This document shows positions 1 through 6,967 of a stretch of DNA of 6,967 bases, one piece after another. The notes under the pieces are model-generated. The model saw nothing but the letters and a program-made list of their open reading frames with translations, was not told the origin of the DNA and did not search any database. Source of the DNA: Ruminococcaceae bacterium UBA2656 (lineage in GTDB: Bacteria > Bacillota > Clostridia > Oscillospirales > Acutalibacteraceae); contig DENA01000036.1 of assembly GCA_002359465.1 (NCBI GenBank), positions 56,434-63,400 on the forward strand, given 5' to 3'. Numbering within the stretch: position 1 is the stretch's first letter; every line of letters starts with the position of its first letter. The translations under genes and the position numbers were made by a program.

Positions 1-2629
1 CGTAAATTTCCCCGCCGTGGGCATTGATGATCGATTTGCACAGGGAAAGCCCGATGCCCAGCCCTCTTCTGCTGTCGCCGATTTCATTGTTTGCGGTATA
101 AAACATATCGAATATCTGTTTTTTGTCTTTCTCCGGAATCCCTTTTCCGTTATCTGAGATTTCAATGATCACCCATTGTTTCTGCCGAAACGCGCGGATG
201 ACAATCTGAGAACCGACCGGCGTATACACGATTGCGTTGTTCACTATGTTGATAATTGTCTGGATGATCAAATGGGCGTCCACCCGAACCATCAGCAAAT
301 CATTTTCCAGCGCTGTGCTGATCTGATGCTCCTTGCTGTGCCTGTCTGTATGAAGCAGCGCTTCCGTAATCAAATCCTGCACCAGCTCCGGCTGCGTCTC
401 AATGTTCAGCCGGCCGTCGTCAATTCTGGTAACGGCAAGTATGTTTTCCACCAGATTGATCAGCCATAGGGAATCCTCGTAAATATTTTCCAGAAGCTTA
501 TGTGTCTGCGCCTCATCAATTTGCGCCCCGTCGGATAAAAGGACGCTCGCATTGCCGGATATGCTGGTAAGCGGAGTGCGCAGATCATGCGAAATAGCCC
601 GCAGAAGGTTTGCGCGCAGCCTTTCCTTTTCCGCCTTCATCAACGCCTGATTTTGTTTTTCATTTAAATTGTATTTTTCAACCGCAAATGCAATTTCATA
701 AATCATACCTTCCAGAAGGGAACGTTCAAAAACTTCCATTCTCTCCCCATTCCACATCGGGATGCCGATGACCGCCAGCACCGTATCTTTTCCCTTGACG
801 GGCAGATACAGGGATTTTGCACCCGGCAGAGTGTCCGTTGAAATGCCGGCCGGCTTTCTGTTGCGGTAAACCCAGACCGCAACCGCATATTCTTCCTCGC
901 TGGAATACTCCGCCGGCAGCGGATTGGCGGGGTCCGCGCTGTAAACCCACGGTTTTTGAAGCTCCCCGTCCTTTACGGAAAAAAACATTACCGACTGGTT
1001 CAAAAGCCTGGATATCTGTTGAGAAGATTTCTCAACAATTTTATCGAATTCATTCGCGCGCTGAAGCTTCCGGCTTGTTTCCAGCAGGATTCCCGTACGG
1101 TGCGCGTTAACAGCCGCCGCCTTCGCTTGATATTTCACTCTCATGGTAAGGGAGCTTGTGATGAGGGACGCAATCAGCATAATCAGAAAGGTGACCGGGT
1201 AATCCGGGCCATAGGCGTTGAATGTAAACCGAGGTTCGATAAAAACATAATTATAAATCAATACGCTTAAAATAGAGGAGCTTAAACCGTAGATCCTGCC
1301 ATCCGTCTGATTGGAAATAATGAGTACGCCCAAAATATAAATGGTGATGATATTGATCTGGACGAAATGAAAGGTGGAGAACAGAATCCCGACAGCAGTA
1401 CATAAAGCTAAAATTCCAACCATCTTCAACAGGTCGGACAGATGGAAATGCTCCTGAATCTGTCTTCGAACCGGCTTCGGACGGTAGGGCGGCAAATTAT
1501 CCGGGATAATGTAAACGTCCATATTGGGCGCCAGTGCGGTCAGCCGTTCCACAAAATTCGGTTTGGTAAAAAAGAGCCTTGGTTGATTGCTGGAACGCCC
1601 CATGACAATTTTAGAAACGCCGCTGACCTTTGCGTATTCCGAAATCTGATATGCCACGTCGTCGCCGTAGACCGTTGCGATTTTCGCCCCGAGCTGTTCG
1701 GCGAGTTTTAAGTTTTCACGCAGGCGCGCGCGGTTTTTGTCATTCAACTCTTCCGTATGCGGCGTTTCTACAAAAAGAGCCGTAAAGGAGGCATGGAACG
1801 CGCTTGCGAATCGCGCCGCGGTGCGGATTACCTTCGCGTTGGAAGGGGAACTGCTCAGACAGACAAGAATATGCTCGCCCGTATAATAGGACGTATCCCG
1901 AACCTCTGTGCGGTTCAATTCCACTTCCCTGTTCACTTTGTCCGCAATTCTGCGGAGCGCTATCTCACGAAGGGCCACAAGGTTATCCCGTGTGAAGAAA
2001 TGGTGCAGCGCGCGTTTTGCCTGCGTTTCCCTGTAGATTTTTTTTGCGTTTAAACGCTCAATCAAAACGTCGGGCTCAATATCGACCAGCTCCACCTGTG
2101 TGGCTTTGTCGAAAACAAAATCCGGCACTCTCTCCTTCACCGTAATATGGGTGATAGAGGCAACAATATCGTTCAGACTTTCCAGATGCTGCACGTTCAG
2201 TGTGGTATAAACGCTGATTCCGGCACTTAAAAGCTCCTCAATATCGTCGTAGCGCTTGACATGCCTGCATCCCGCCGCGTTTGTGTGGGCAAGCTCATCC
2301 ACCAGAATCAATTCCGGCCTGCGTCTCAGCGCCGCGTCCAGATCAAATTCATTCAGTACAATCCCGCGGTAAGCAACCTTTTTAACGGGGATATCCTCAA
2401 ATCCCTGCGCCAGAGCCATGGTGTCGGGGCGGGAATGCGGTTCGATATATCCCAGAACCACGTCCACCCCGGCTTTTTGATCGGAACGGGCGGCATCCAG
2501 CATGGCGTAGGTTTTCCCCACGCCCGCCGCGTACCCAAAAAAGATTTTCAGTTTCCCCCGTTTGGCTTTTCCCTCATGATTGTTAATCATTTTCAGCAGT
2601 ACCTCAGGGGTAGGACGCCCGTCGCTCAT
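1..2629 (-). CDS. kdpD: Sensor histidine kinase KdpD, C-terminus cut by window edge
   Basis: Membrane sensor kinase of the KdpDE two-component system, which turns on kdp genes when K+ is scarce or osmolarity rises. Translation from the ATG at 2629 gives 876 codons without a stop before the window ends. In order it shows: the N-terminal KdpD domain with Walker A GYAAGVGKT (residues 32-40) and Walker B LILVDE (107-112); a USP domain (about 250-376); four membrane spans (about 400-418, 423-440, 446-464, 478-495); a GAF-like region (about 520-650); the HisKA H-box with phospho-acceptor His681 in ISHDLRTP; and a HATPase domain with N box (Asn794, Asn798), G1 DNGKGIP (826-832), F box around 840-843 and G2 GLGIGL (856-861). 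E. coli KdpD has 894 residues and His673, so only about 20 to 30 residues are probably missing. The start follows AGGTGG by 5 nt and lies 15 nt after the kdpC stop, implying co-transcription and positive feedback. kdpE is expected just beyond position 1. Confidence 0.97.
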   Translation of the reverse strand, partial: MSDGRPTPEVLLKMINNHEGKAKRGKLKIFFGYAAGVGKTYAMLDAARSDQKAGVDVVLGYIEPHSRPDTMALAQGFEDIPVKKVAYRGIVLNEFDLDAALRRRPELILVDELAHTNAAGCRHVKRYDDIEELLSAGISVYTTLNVQHLESLNDIVASITHITVKERVPDFVFDKATQVELVDIEPDVLIERLNAKKIYRETQAKRALHHFFTRDNLVALREIALRRIADKVNREVELNRTEVRDTSYYTGEHILVCLSSSPSNAKVIRTAARFASAFHASFTALFVETPHTEELNDKNRARLRENLKLAEQLGAKIATVYGDDVAYQISEYAKVSGVSKIVMGRSSNQPRLFFTKPNFVERLTALAPNMDVYIIPDNLPPYRPKPVRRQIQEHFHLSDLLKMVGILALCTAVGILFSTFHFVQINIITIYILGVLIISNQTDGRIYGLSSSILSVLIYNYVFIEPRFTFNAYGPDYPVTFLIMLIASLITSSLTMRVKYQAKAAAVNAHRTGILLETSRKLQRANEFDKIVEKSSQQISRLLNQSVMFFSVKDGELQKPWVYSADPANPLPAEYSSEEEYAVAVWVYRNRKPAGISTDTLPGAKSLYLPVKGKDTVLAVIGIPMWNGERMEVFERSLLEGMIYEIAFAVEKYNLNEKQNQALMKAEKERLRANLLRAISHDLRTPLTSISGNASVLLSDGAQIDEAQTHKLLENIYEDSLWLINLVENILAVTRIDDGRLNIETQPELVQDLITEALLHTDRHSKEHQISTALENDLLMVRVDAHLIIQTIINIVNNAIVYTPVGSQIVIRAFRQKQWVIIEISDNGKGIPEKDKKQIFDMFYTANNEIGDSRRGLGIGLSLCKSIINAHGGEIY
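1772..1855 (-). other. Cyclic di-AMP binding motif in the KdpD USP domain
   Basis: KdpD residues 259-286 read S-x-S (259-261), then exactly 20 residues, then FTALF (282-286). Staphylococcus aureus KdpD binds cyclic di-AMP through a USP-domain motif written SxS-X20-FTAxY, as I recall it. The spacing and all fixed residues agree here except the last, where Phe replaces Tyr. The matching stretch of E. coli KdpD lacks SxS and FTA. The call that this KdpD senses cyclic di-AMP is inferred from the motif alone. Confidence 0.65.
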
Positions 2630-2634
2630 TCCAT

Positions 2635-2640
2635 CCACCT
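2635..2640 (-). promoter_or_regulatory. Ribosome binding site of kdpD
   Basis: Minus strand reads AGGTGG, 5 nt before the ATG at 2629. It decides the kdpD start: the nearby ATGs at 2634 and 2643 are in another frame and both run into a TGA that overlaps the kdpD start codon. It is weaker than the AGGAGG sites of kdpB and kdpC, which fits a kinase needed in smaller amounts than the pump; that last point is inference. Confidence 0.8.
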
Positions 2641-2644
2641 CATT

Positions 2645-3250
2645 TTATTTTAAAATACCGTCAAGCGCCAGATTAACCTTCAGAACATTGACCGTGTCCT
2701 CGCCGAACACGTTCAGGAACTTCCCGCCCGTATATTTGGCGACGATATCGCGGACCTGCTGTACCGGTATGTTTCTTACCCTGGCGATCCGCTCCGCCTG
2801 ATACTCCGCCGCCGCGGGAGAAATATCAGGGTCAAGCCCGCTGCCGGAACAGGTAACAAGATCTTCCGGAACAGGAACATCCTTTTTTTCCGGATGTGCG
2901 GCTTTTATTTTATCTACCCGTTCCTGCACCAGTTTTTTATACTGCTCGCTTGCCGGGCTCAGATTTGACGGCGAAGCGTACATCATTACTTTTCCATTGG
3001 AATCGGTGTACGTTTTGGTATCCAGATTCATAATACGCCCCCACAGGTAACCGTCGCCCGTAAATTGCTGCGCCAGAAGCGCGCTGCCATATTTCTTTCC
3101 GTTTATTTCAATTATACTGCCATTTGCCTGATTATGGAACAGGGCCTGTGAAATTCCCGTAACGGCCAATGGATAGAGAAGCCCGCACAGTAATGTGAAA
3201 AGCAGCAGTGCGCCAAGCGCTTTTGCCCAAACGGATTTTATCAGTTTCAT
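2645..3250 (-). CDS. kdpC: Potassium-transporting ATPase subunit KdpC
   Basis: Accessory subunit of the KdpFABC K+ pump; in the family it stabilises the complex and raises the nucleotide affinity of KdpB. The product is 201 residues, close to the 190 of E. coli KdpC. One N-terminal membrane span (about residues 9-33, rich in Leu and Ala) anchors a soluble extracytoplasmic domain. Family landmarks are GSALLAQQF (55-63), the WGR step (70-72), the conserved VTCSGSGLDPDIS block (132-144), IAKY-like IVAKYTGG (169-176) and a VNLALDG ending (192-198). The start at 3250 is chosen because AGGAGG lies 8 nt upstream and the protein begins with the usual short basic MKLIK before its span. The frame stays open further upstream to 3343, but that part overlaps the end of kdpB and encodes nothing KdpC-like. 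The gene starts 13 nt after the kdpB stop, indicating translation from one mRNA with the other subunits. Confidence 0.97.
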   Translation of the reverse strand: MKLIKSVWAKALGALLLFTLLCGLLYPLAVTGISQALFHNQANGSIIEINGKKYGSALLAQQFTGDGYLWGRIMNLDTKTYTDSNGKVMMYASPSNLSPASEQYKKLVQERVDKIKAAHPEKKDVPVPEDLVTCSGSGLDPDISPAAAEYQAERIARVRNIPVQQVRDIVAKYTGGKFLNVFGEDTVNVLKVNLALDGILK

Positions 3251-3258
3251 AAAAATAC

Positions 3259-3264
3259 CCTCCT
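3259..3264 (-). promoter_or_regulatory. Ribosome binding site of kdpC
   Basis: Minus strand reads AGGAGG, a perfect Shine-Dalgarno core, 8 nt before the kdpC ATG at 3250. Its first A is the last base but two of the reverse-strand TAAGG overlap with the kdpB stop codon, so ribosomes finishing kdpB release right at this site. This site fixes the kdpC start and rules out the longer upstream reading frame. Confidence 0.9.
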
Positions 3265-5333
3265 TAAGAAACGCCGAACAGCGCCAGTAAAACATCAATA
3301 AGCTTGACAAAAACGAAAGGCGCCGCAAGGCCACCCAGCCCATAGATCAGAAGATTCCGGGAAAGCAGCTTTTTGGCGGGAACCTCACGGTATTTCACAC
3401 CTTTCAGCGCCAGCGGAATCAGCGCGACAATGATCAGCGCATTGTAAATAATCGCCGATAGAATCGCCGTATTGGCGCTGTGAAGGCCCATGATATTCAG
3501 CGCCGCAAGACCGGGGTACAGGGTCATGAACATGGCGGGAATAATGGCGAAGTACTTCGCCACATCGTTCGCGATGCTGAAGGTGGTCAGCGAACCTCTG
3601 GTCATTAAAAGCTGCTTTCCGATACGGACAATATCAATCAGCTTCGTCGGTGAAGAGTCCAGATCGACCATGTTGCCCGCTTCCTTCGCCGCCTGTGTTC
3701 CGGTGTTCATGGCAACCGCGACATCCGCCTGCGCAAGCGCGGGGGCGTCGTTCGTTCCGTCGCCCGTCATGGCGACCAGATGACCCTGCTTCTGAAAATC
3801 CCGGATCATCTGCAGTTTTCCCTCCGGCGTCGCCTCCGCCAGAAAATCATCCACGCCGGCCTCCGCGGCAATCGCCGCCGCGGTCATGGGGTTGTCGCCG
3901 GTAATCATGATCGTTTTAATGCCCATCTTCCTCAGATCGGCAAATTTTTCCTTTACCCCGCTTTTGATAATGTCCTTCAGATGGATAACGCCCATGATTC
4001 TGCCGTTCTTGGCAACAACCAGCGGCGTTCCCCCGCTGTTGGCAATCTTTTTTACCGTTTCTTCACAGTCTTTGGAATAGGTGCCGTTCTGAGCCTTTAC
4101 ATATTCCTTTACCGCGTCCGCCGCGCCTTTGCGGATCTGCGTACCCGGAAGATTCACGCCGCTCATTCTGGTTTTCGCGGTAAACGGAACAAACTCGGGG
4201 GACTGGCCGCCGAATTCACGTCCGCGGATTCCAAATTCCTTTTTGGCAAGAACAACAATGCTTCTGCCTTCCGGCGTTTCATCCGCCAGAGAAGACAGCT
4301 GTGCGGCATCGGCCAGTTCTCTGATGTCCACACCGTCCACGGGAATAAACTCCGCGGCCTGCCGGTTGCCCAGCGTGATGGTACCGGTCTTATCCAGCAT
4401 TAAGATATCCACATCGCCCGCGGCTTCAATCGCTCTGCCGCTCATGGCAAGGACATTAGCCTGATTTAAACGGCTCATTCCCGCAATGCCAATGGAGGAA
4501 AGCAGTGCGCCGATCGTGGTCGGGGCAAGGCATACCAAAAGCGCAATCAGCGCGGTGATGGAACTCGGGTTCTGGATTCCCGCCTGCCCGGCGGCAAACG
4601 CCGAATAGGGGTACAGTGCCGCCGTAACCAGCAGGAAGATGATCGTTAAAGCGACCAGTAAAATCTGAAGAGCAATCTCGTTTGGCGTTTTTTTACGCGA
4701 TGCACCTTCCACCATGGCAATCATTTTATCCAAAAAGCTTTCACCCGCCTCGCTGGTGACGCGGATGACCAGCCAGTCGGAAATGACGGTGGTCCCCCCC
4801 GTCACCGCGCTGCGGTCGCCGCCGCTTTCCCGGATGACGGGAGCGGACTCCCCTGTGATTGCGCTTTCATCCACGGAAGCCGCGCCGTCGATTACCTCGC
4901 CGTCCGCGGGAATCTGCTCCCCGGCCTTCACAATCACAAGATCGTTCTTGACCAGCTCCGACGAGGAAACCTTTTCGATTTGATCTTTTTGCTCCGGCGA
5001 CGGAATTTTACCGGCCGGGACATCCTTTTTTGCGGCACGCAGCGAGTCCGCCTGCGCCTTGCCACGGCTTTCCGCAATGGCTTCCGCAAAGTTTGCGAAC
5101 AGCACGGTAAACCAAAGGATAACGGCAATACTCAGGATGAAGCCCGGCTGAGCGTCCTTCACCCCGAACAGCGAAACAAAATAAAGTGCGGTCGTCAAAA
5201 CCGCCGCGACATAAACAATGAACATGACCGGATTTTTCACCTGTATTTTCGGGTCACATTTTGCAAAGGAATCCTGAATTGCACGGCTGACCATTTTTTT
5301 ATCAGCGAAAGCATTTTTTTGTTTTGTACTCAT
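3264..5333 (-). CDS. kdpB: Potassium-transporting P-type ATPase subunit KdpB
   Basis: Catalytic subunit of KdpFABC, a P-type (P1A) ATPase in the cytoplasmic membrane that hydrolyses ATP to drive K+ uptake through KdpA. The product is 689 residues; E. coli KdpB has 682. Visible in order: first membrane hairpin (about 35-88); actuator domain with TGES (160-163); spans around 220-245 and 258-285 with CLAPTTIG (268-275, Pro271 in the membrane); phosphorylation motif DKTGTIT with Asp314; nucleotide-binding Phe384 and KGA (402-404); TGDN (478-481); hinge GDGTNDAP (524-531); and C-terminal spans, the first carrying Asp590 and Lys593 in NDVAKYF, which match E. coli Asp583 and Lys586. All catalytic residues are present. 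Ser163 matches E. coli Ser162, whose phosphorylation inhibits the pump. The start is 12 nt after the kdpA stop and 7 nt from AGGAGG. A later in-frame ATG (residue 14) has no comparable ribosome site. Confidence 0.98.
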   Translation of the reverse strand: MSTKQKNAFADKKMVSRAIQDSFAKCDPKIQVKNPVMFIVYVAAVLTTALYFVSLFGVKDAQPGFILSIAVILWFTVLFANFAEAIAESRGKAQADSLRAAKKDVPAGKIPSPEQKDQIEKVSSSELVKNDLVIVKAGEQIPADGEVIDGAASVDESAITGESAPVIRESGGDRSAVTGGTTVISDWLVIRVTSEAGESFLDKMIAMVEGASRKKTPNEIALQILLVALTIIFLLVTAALYPYSAFAAGQAGIQNPSSITALIALLVCLAPTTIGALLSSIGIAGMSRLNQANVLAMSGRAIEAAGDVDILMLDKTGTITLGNRQAAEFIPVDGVDIRELADAAQLSSLADETPEGRSIVVLAKKEFGIRGREFGGQSPEFVPFTAKTRMSGVNLPGTQIRKGAADAVKEYVKAQNGTYSKDCEETVKKIANSGGTPLVVAKNGRIMGVIHLKDIIKSGVKEKFADLRKMGIKTIMITGDNPMTAAAIAAEAGVDDFLAEATPEGKLQMIRDFQKQGHLVAMTGDGTNDAPALAQADVAVAMNTGTQAAKEAGNMVDLDSSPTKLIDIVRIGKQLLMTRGSLTTFSIANDVAKYFAIIPAMFMTLYPGLAALNIMGLHSANTAILSAIIYNALIIVALIPLALKGVKYREVPAKKLLSRNLLIYGLGGLAAPFVFVKLIDVLLALFGVS

Positions 5334-5340
5334 ATGACGA

Positions 5341-5346
5341 CCTCCT
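5341..5346 (-). promoter_or_regulatory. Ribosome binding site of kdpB
   Basis: Minus strand reads AGGAGG, 7 nt before the kdpB ATG at 5333. Its first base is also the last base of the kdpA TAA stop, so termination of kdpA and initiation of kdpB are adjacent, consistent with translational coupling and balanced subunit amounts (inference). Confidence 0.9.
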
Positions 5347-6967
5347 TAGCCTATCATCTGATAAAAATCGGCTATCGGCCCAAGCGCCAGCGCCGGGAAA
5401 AAGCTGAGTGCGCCGATCAGAATAACGACAAAAATCAACAGACCTACAAACATGGCGTCGTGTGTGGGCAGGGTACCCGCGCCGACCGCGACCTTCTTTT
5501 TCTGCACCAGAGAACCTGCCATGGCAAGCGCGGCCACCAGCGGGACATACCGGGCGAAAAGCATTGAAATACCGGTGGAAATATTCATAAAAGGTGTGTT
5601 GGCGCTCAGTCCGGCGAAAGCCGAGCCGTTGTTTCCGCCCGCCGACGTAAACGCGTACAGAATTTCCGAAAAACCATGCGCCCCCGTGTTGGTCAGCATG
5701 GATGAAATACCGGGAACCATACAGGCAACGCCGCTGCCGATTAAAATGGCGACCGGCGTCGCAAGGCAGAGCAGAACCGCCATTTTCATTTCATACGGTT
5801 CTACTTTTTTACCCAGATACTCCGGCGTTCTGCCGACCATCAGTCCGGCGATGAATACAGTGAAAATTGCAAATCCAAGCATGCCGTACAGCCCGGAACC
5901 GACACCGCCGAAGATGACCTCACCAAGCTGCATCAGCAGCATGGGAACCAACCCGCCAATCGGCGTAAAGCTGTCGTGCATGGCGTTGACGGAACCGTTC
6001 GAGGCTGCCGTGGTAAAGACCGCCCATGTGCCGGAGGAAGCAATGCCGAAACGCGTTTCCTTCCCTTCCATATTGCCGCCCGACTGATTCACAAAGGAAG
6101 TGTCTACCGCCCCGTTTTGGGCAAGCTGCGGGGTTGCCTGCATTTCATTGAAAAAAACAACTCCCAGACAAACCGACAGTACAAGGAACATCGCCAGAAA
6201 CAGGGCTATTCCCTGCCGTTTGTCCTTCACATTCCTTCCGAAGGTAAAGCACAGCGCCGCAGGAATCAGCAATATGGAAATCATTTCAACTAAATTCGAC
6301 GCCGCTGTCGGATTTTCAAACGGGTGCGCTGAATTGGCACCAAAGAAACCGCCGCCGTTTGTTCCCAGCTGCTTGATCGCAATCTGGCTTGCCGCCGGGC
6401 CTTGCGGCACCACTTCACTGGTAACGACGGTACCGTCCGAAAGGGTGATCGGCTGCACAAGGTCGACCTGATCATAGCTGCTGAAATTCTGAACAGCTCC
6501 CTGCGAAACCAGAAAAATCGAAACGACCAGAGAAAGCGGAAGCAAAATATATAAAACACTTCTGGTTATATCTGTCCAGAAGTTTCCCAATCCGGTTTCC
6601 TTGACCTTCACAAAGCCGCGGATTAAGGCAAACAAAACGGCAATCCCCGTTGCGGCGGATAAAAAGTTCTGTACCGTATAGCCAAACATCTGCGTGAAAT
6701 AGCTCATGGAGCTTTCGCCGGAATAGGCCTGCCAGTTTGTGTTGGTGACAAAGCTGACTGCATTATTAAATGCCAGGTCCCACGAGGCCGCCCCGAAATG
6801 CTGTGGGTTCAGCGGAAGCAGTCCCTGTAAAAGATTCAGTAAGAAAACCGCCAAAAAGCCAAACAGATTGAAAACAAGGGCCGCCCCGGCGTATTTTTTC
6901 CAATCCATCTGTTCGTCCCTGTCGACTTTCAGGGATCTATAGAACAGGCTTTCCACCGGTTCCATTA
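5346..6967 (-). CDS. kdpA: Potassium-transporting ATPase K+-binding subunit KdpA, N-terminus cut by window edge
   Basis: K+-binding, channel-like subunit of KdpFABC, a multi-span membrane protein of the K+ transporter superfamily with four pore loops forming one selectivity filter. The ATG at 6965 is not the true start: the residues after it ([11 protein letters not shown]) align with about residue 40 of E. coli KdpA (GVERVLFRAL), so roughly 40 residues including the first membrane span lie outside the window. Counting from that Met, 539 residues are visible. Pore loops are [11 protein letters not shown] (74-84), [19 protein letters not shown] (201-219), TTAASNGSV (318-326) and [13 protein letters not shown] (441-453). 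Other family landmarks are [10 protein letters not shown] (298-307), [14 protein letters not shown] (348-361), [10 protein letters not shown] (378-387) and the [14 protein letters not shown] block (497-510). The reading frame is intact to TAA at 5346. kdpB follows 12 nt later. No kdpF-like small gene lies between kdpA and kdpB; if one exists it is upstream of the window. Confidence 0.97.
   Translation of the reverse strand, partial: MEPVESLFYRSLKVDRDEQMDWKKYAGAALVFNLFGFLAVFLLNLLQGLLPLNPQHFGAASWDLAFNNAVSFVTNTNWQAYSGESSMSYFTQMFGYTVQNFLSAATGIAVLFALIRGFVKVKETGLGNFWTDITRSVLYILLPLSLVVSIFLVSQGAVQNFSSYDQVDLVQPITLSDGTVVTSEVVPQGPAASQIAIKQLGTNGGGFFGANSAHPFENPTAASNLVEMISILLIPAALCFTFGRNVKDKRQGIALFLAMFLVLSVCLGVVFFNEMQATPQLAQNGAVDTSFVNQSGGNMEGKETRFGIASSGTWAVFTTAASNGSVNAMHDSFTPIGGLVPMLLMQLGEVIFGGVGSGLYGMLGFAIFTVFIAGLMVGRTPEYLGKKVEPYEMKMAVLLCLATPVAILIGSGVACMVPGISSMLTNTGAHGFSEILYAFTSAGGNNGSAFAGLSANTPFMNISTGISMLFARYVPLVAALAMAGSLVQKKKVAVGAGTLPTHDAMFVGLLIFVVILIGALSFFPALALGPIADFYQMIG

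Noticed and set aside
2630..2644. Terminator or promoter between kdpC and kdpD
   Set aside because: Only 15 nt separate the genes, with no room for a hairpin plus T-run and no convincing -35/-10 pair within the gap.
176..2653. Several plus-strand open frames of 60 to 130 residues across the left third
   Set aside because: All lie antisense to kdpD, which reads without interruption from 2629 to the window edge with every expected domain.
3251..3343. Upstream extension of the kdpC reading frame to an ATG at 3343 (232 residues in all)
   Set aside because: It overlaps the last part of kdpB, has no ribosome site, and adds a sequence unlike KdpC; the ATG at 3250 has AGGAGG at 8 nt.
3780..4403. 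Plus-strand open frame of 207 residues opposite kdpB
   Set aside because: It lies fully antisense to the catalytic core of kdpB, its product is unlike any family I know, and its composition is that of a reverse-frame shadow.
5452..6087. Plus-strand open frame of 211 residues opposite kdpA
   Set aside because: It is fully antisense to conserved KdpA pore-loop sequence, with no recognisable domain.
6963..6965. ATG at 6965 as the start of kdpA
   Set aside because: The sequence after it matches an internal part of KdpA near residue 40, so the Met is internal and the gene continues past the window.
1..6967. A novel defence, mobile or RNA-based system hidden in the window
   Set aside because: I saw no CRISPR-like repeats, transposase, long inverted repeats, tRNA or riboswitch; nearly every base belongs to the four kdp genes.

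Overview
The window holds most of a Kdp high-affinity potassium uptake operon. All genes read on the minus strand, in the order kdpA (5' end cut by the right edge), kdpB, kdpC, kdpD (3' end cut by the left edge). There is no non-coding stretch longer than 15 bases. The three junctions are 12, 13 and 15 nt, each with a purine-rich Shine-Dalgarno sequence, so the four genes almost certainly share one transcript. The promoter, any kdpF and the start of kdpA lie to the right of the window. The last KdpD residues and a probable kdpE response regulator gene lie to the left.

The organism is most likely a Gram-positive of the Clostridia, possibly of the Oscillospiraceae type. This is inferred from near-canonical AGGAGG ribosome sites, a GC content of roughly one half by eye, protein sequences that read like Firmicute Kdp proteins, and a USP-domain motif in KdpD that is typical of bacteria using cyclic di-AMP. 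No rRNA or other marker gene is present to confirm it.

The genes work together as follows. KdpA is the K+-selective channel-like subunit and KdpB is the P-type ATPase that powers it. KdpC is the single-span accessory subunit that supports nucleotide use and complex stability. KdpD is a membrane sensor histidine kinase that responds to K+ limitation or osmotic stress and, with KdpE, switches the operon on. All catalytic motifs visible in the four proteins are intact and no frameshift was found; I translated kdpD codon by codon from its start to the window edge without meeting a stop.

I do not see an undescribed system here. The points most worth a second look are in KdpD: a near-perfect cyclic di-AMP binding motif in its USP domain, and a depleted arginine cluster after its fourth membrane span. 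Smaller oddities are a five-codon mini-ORF bridging kdpC and kdpD, two A7 runs at the start of kdpB, and a few changes at key positions of KdpA and KdpB.
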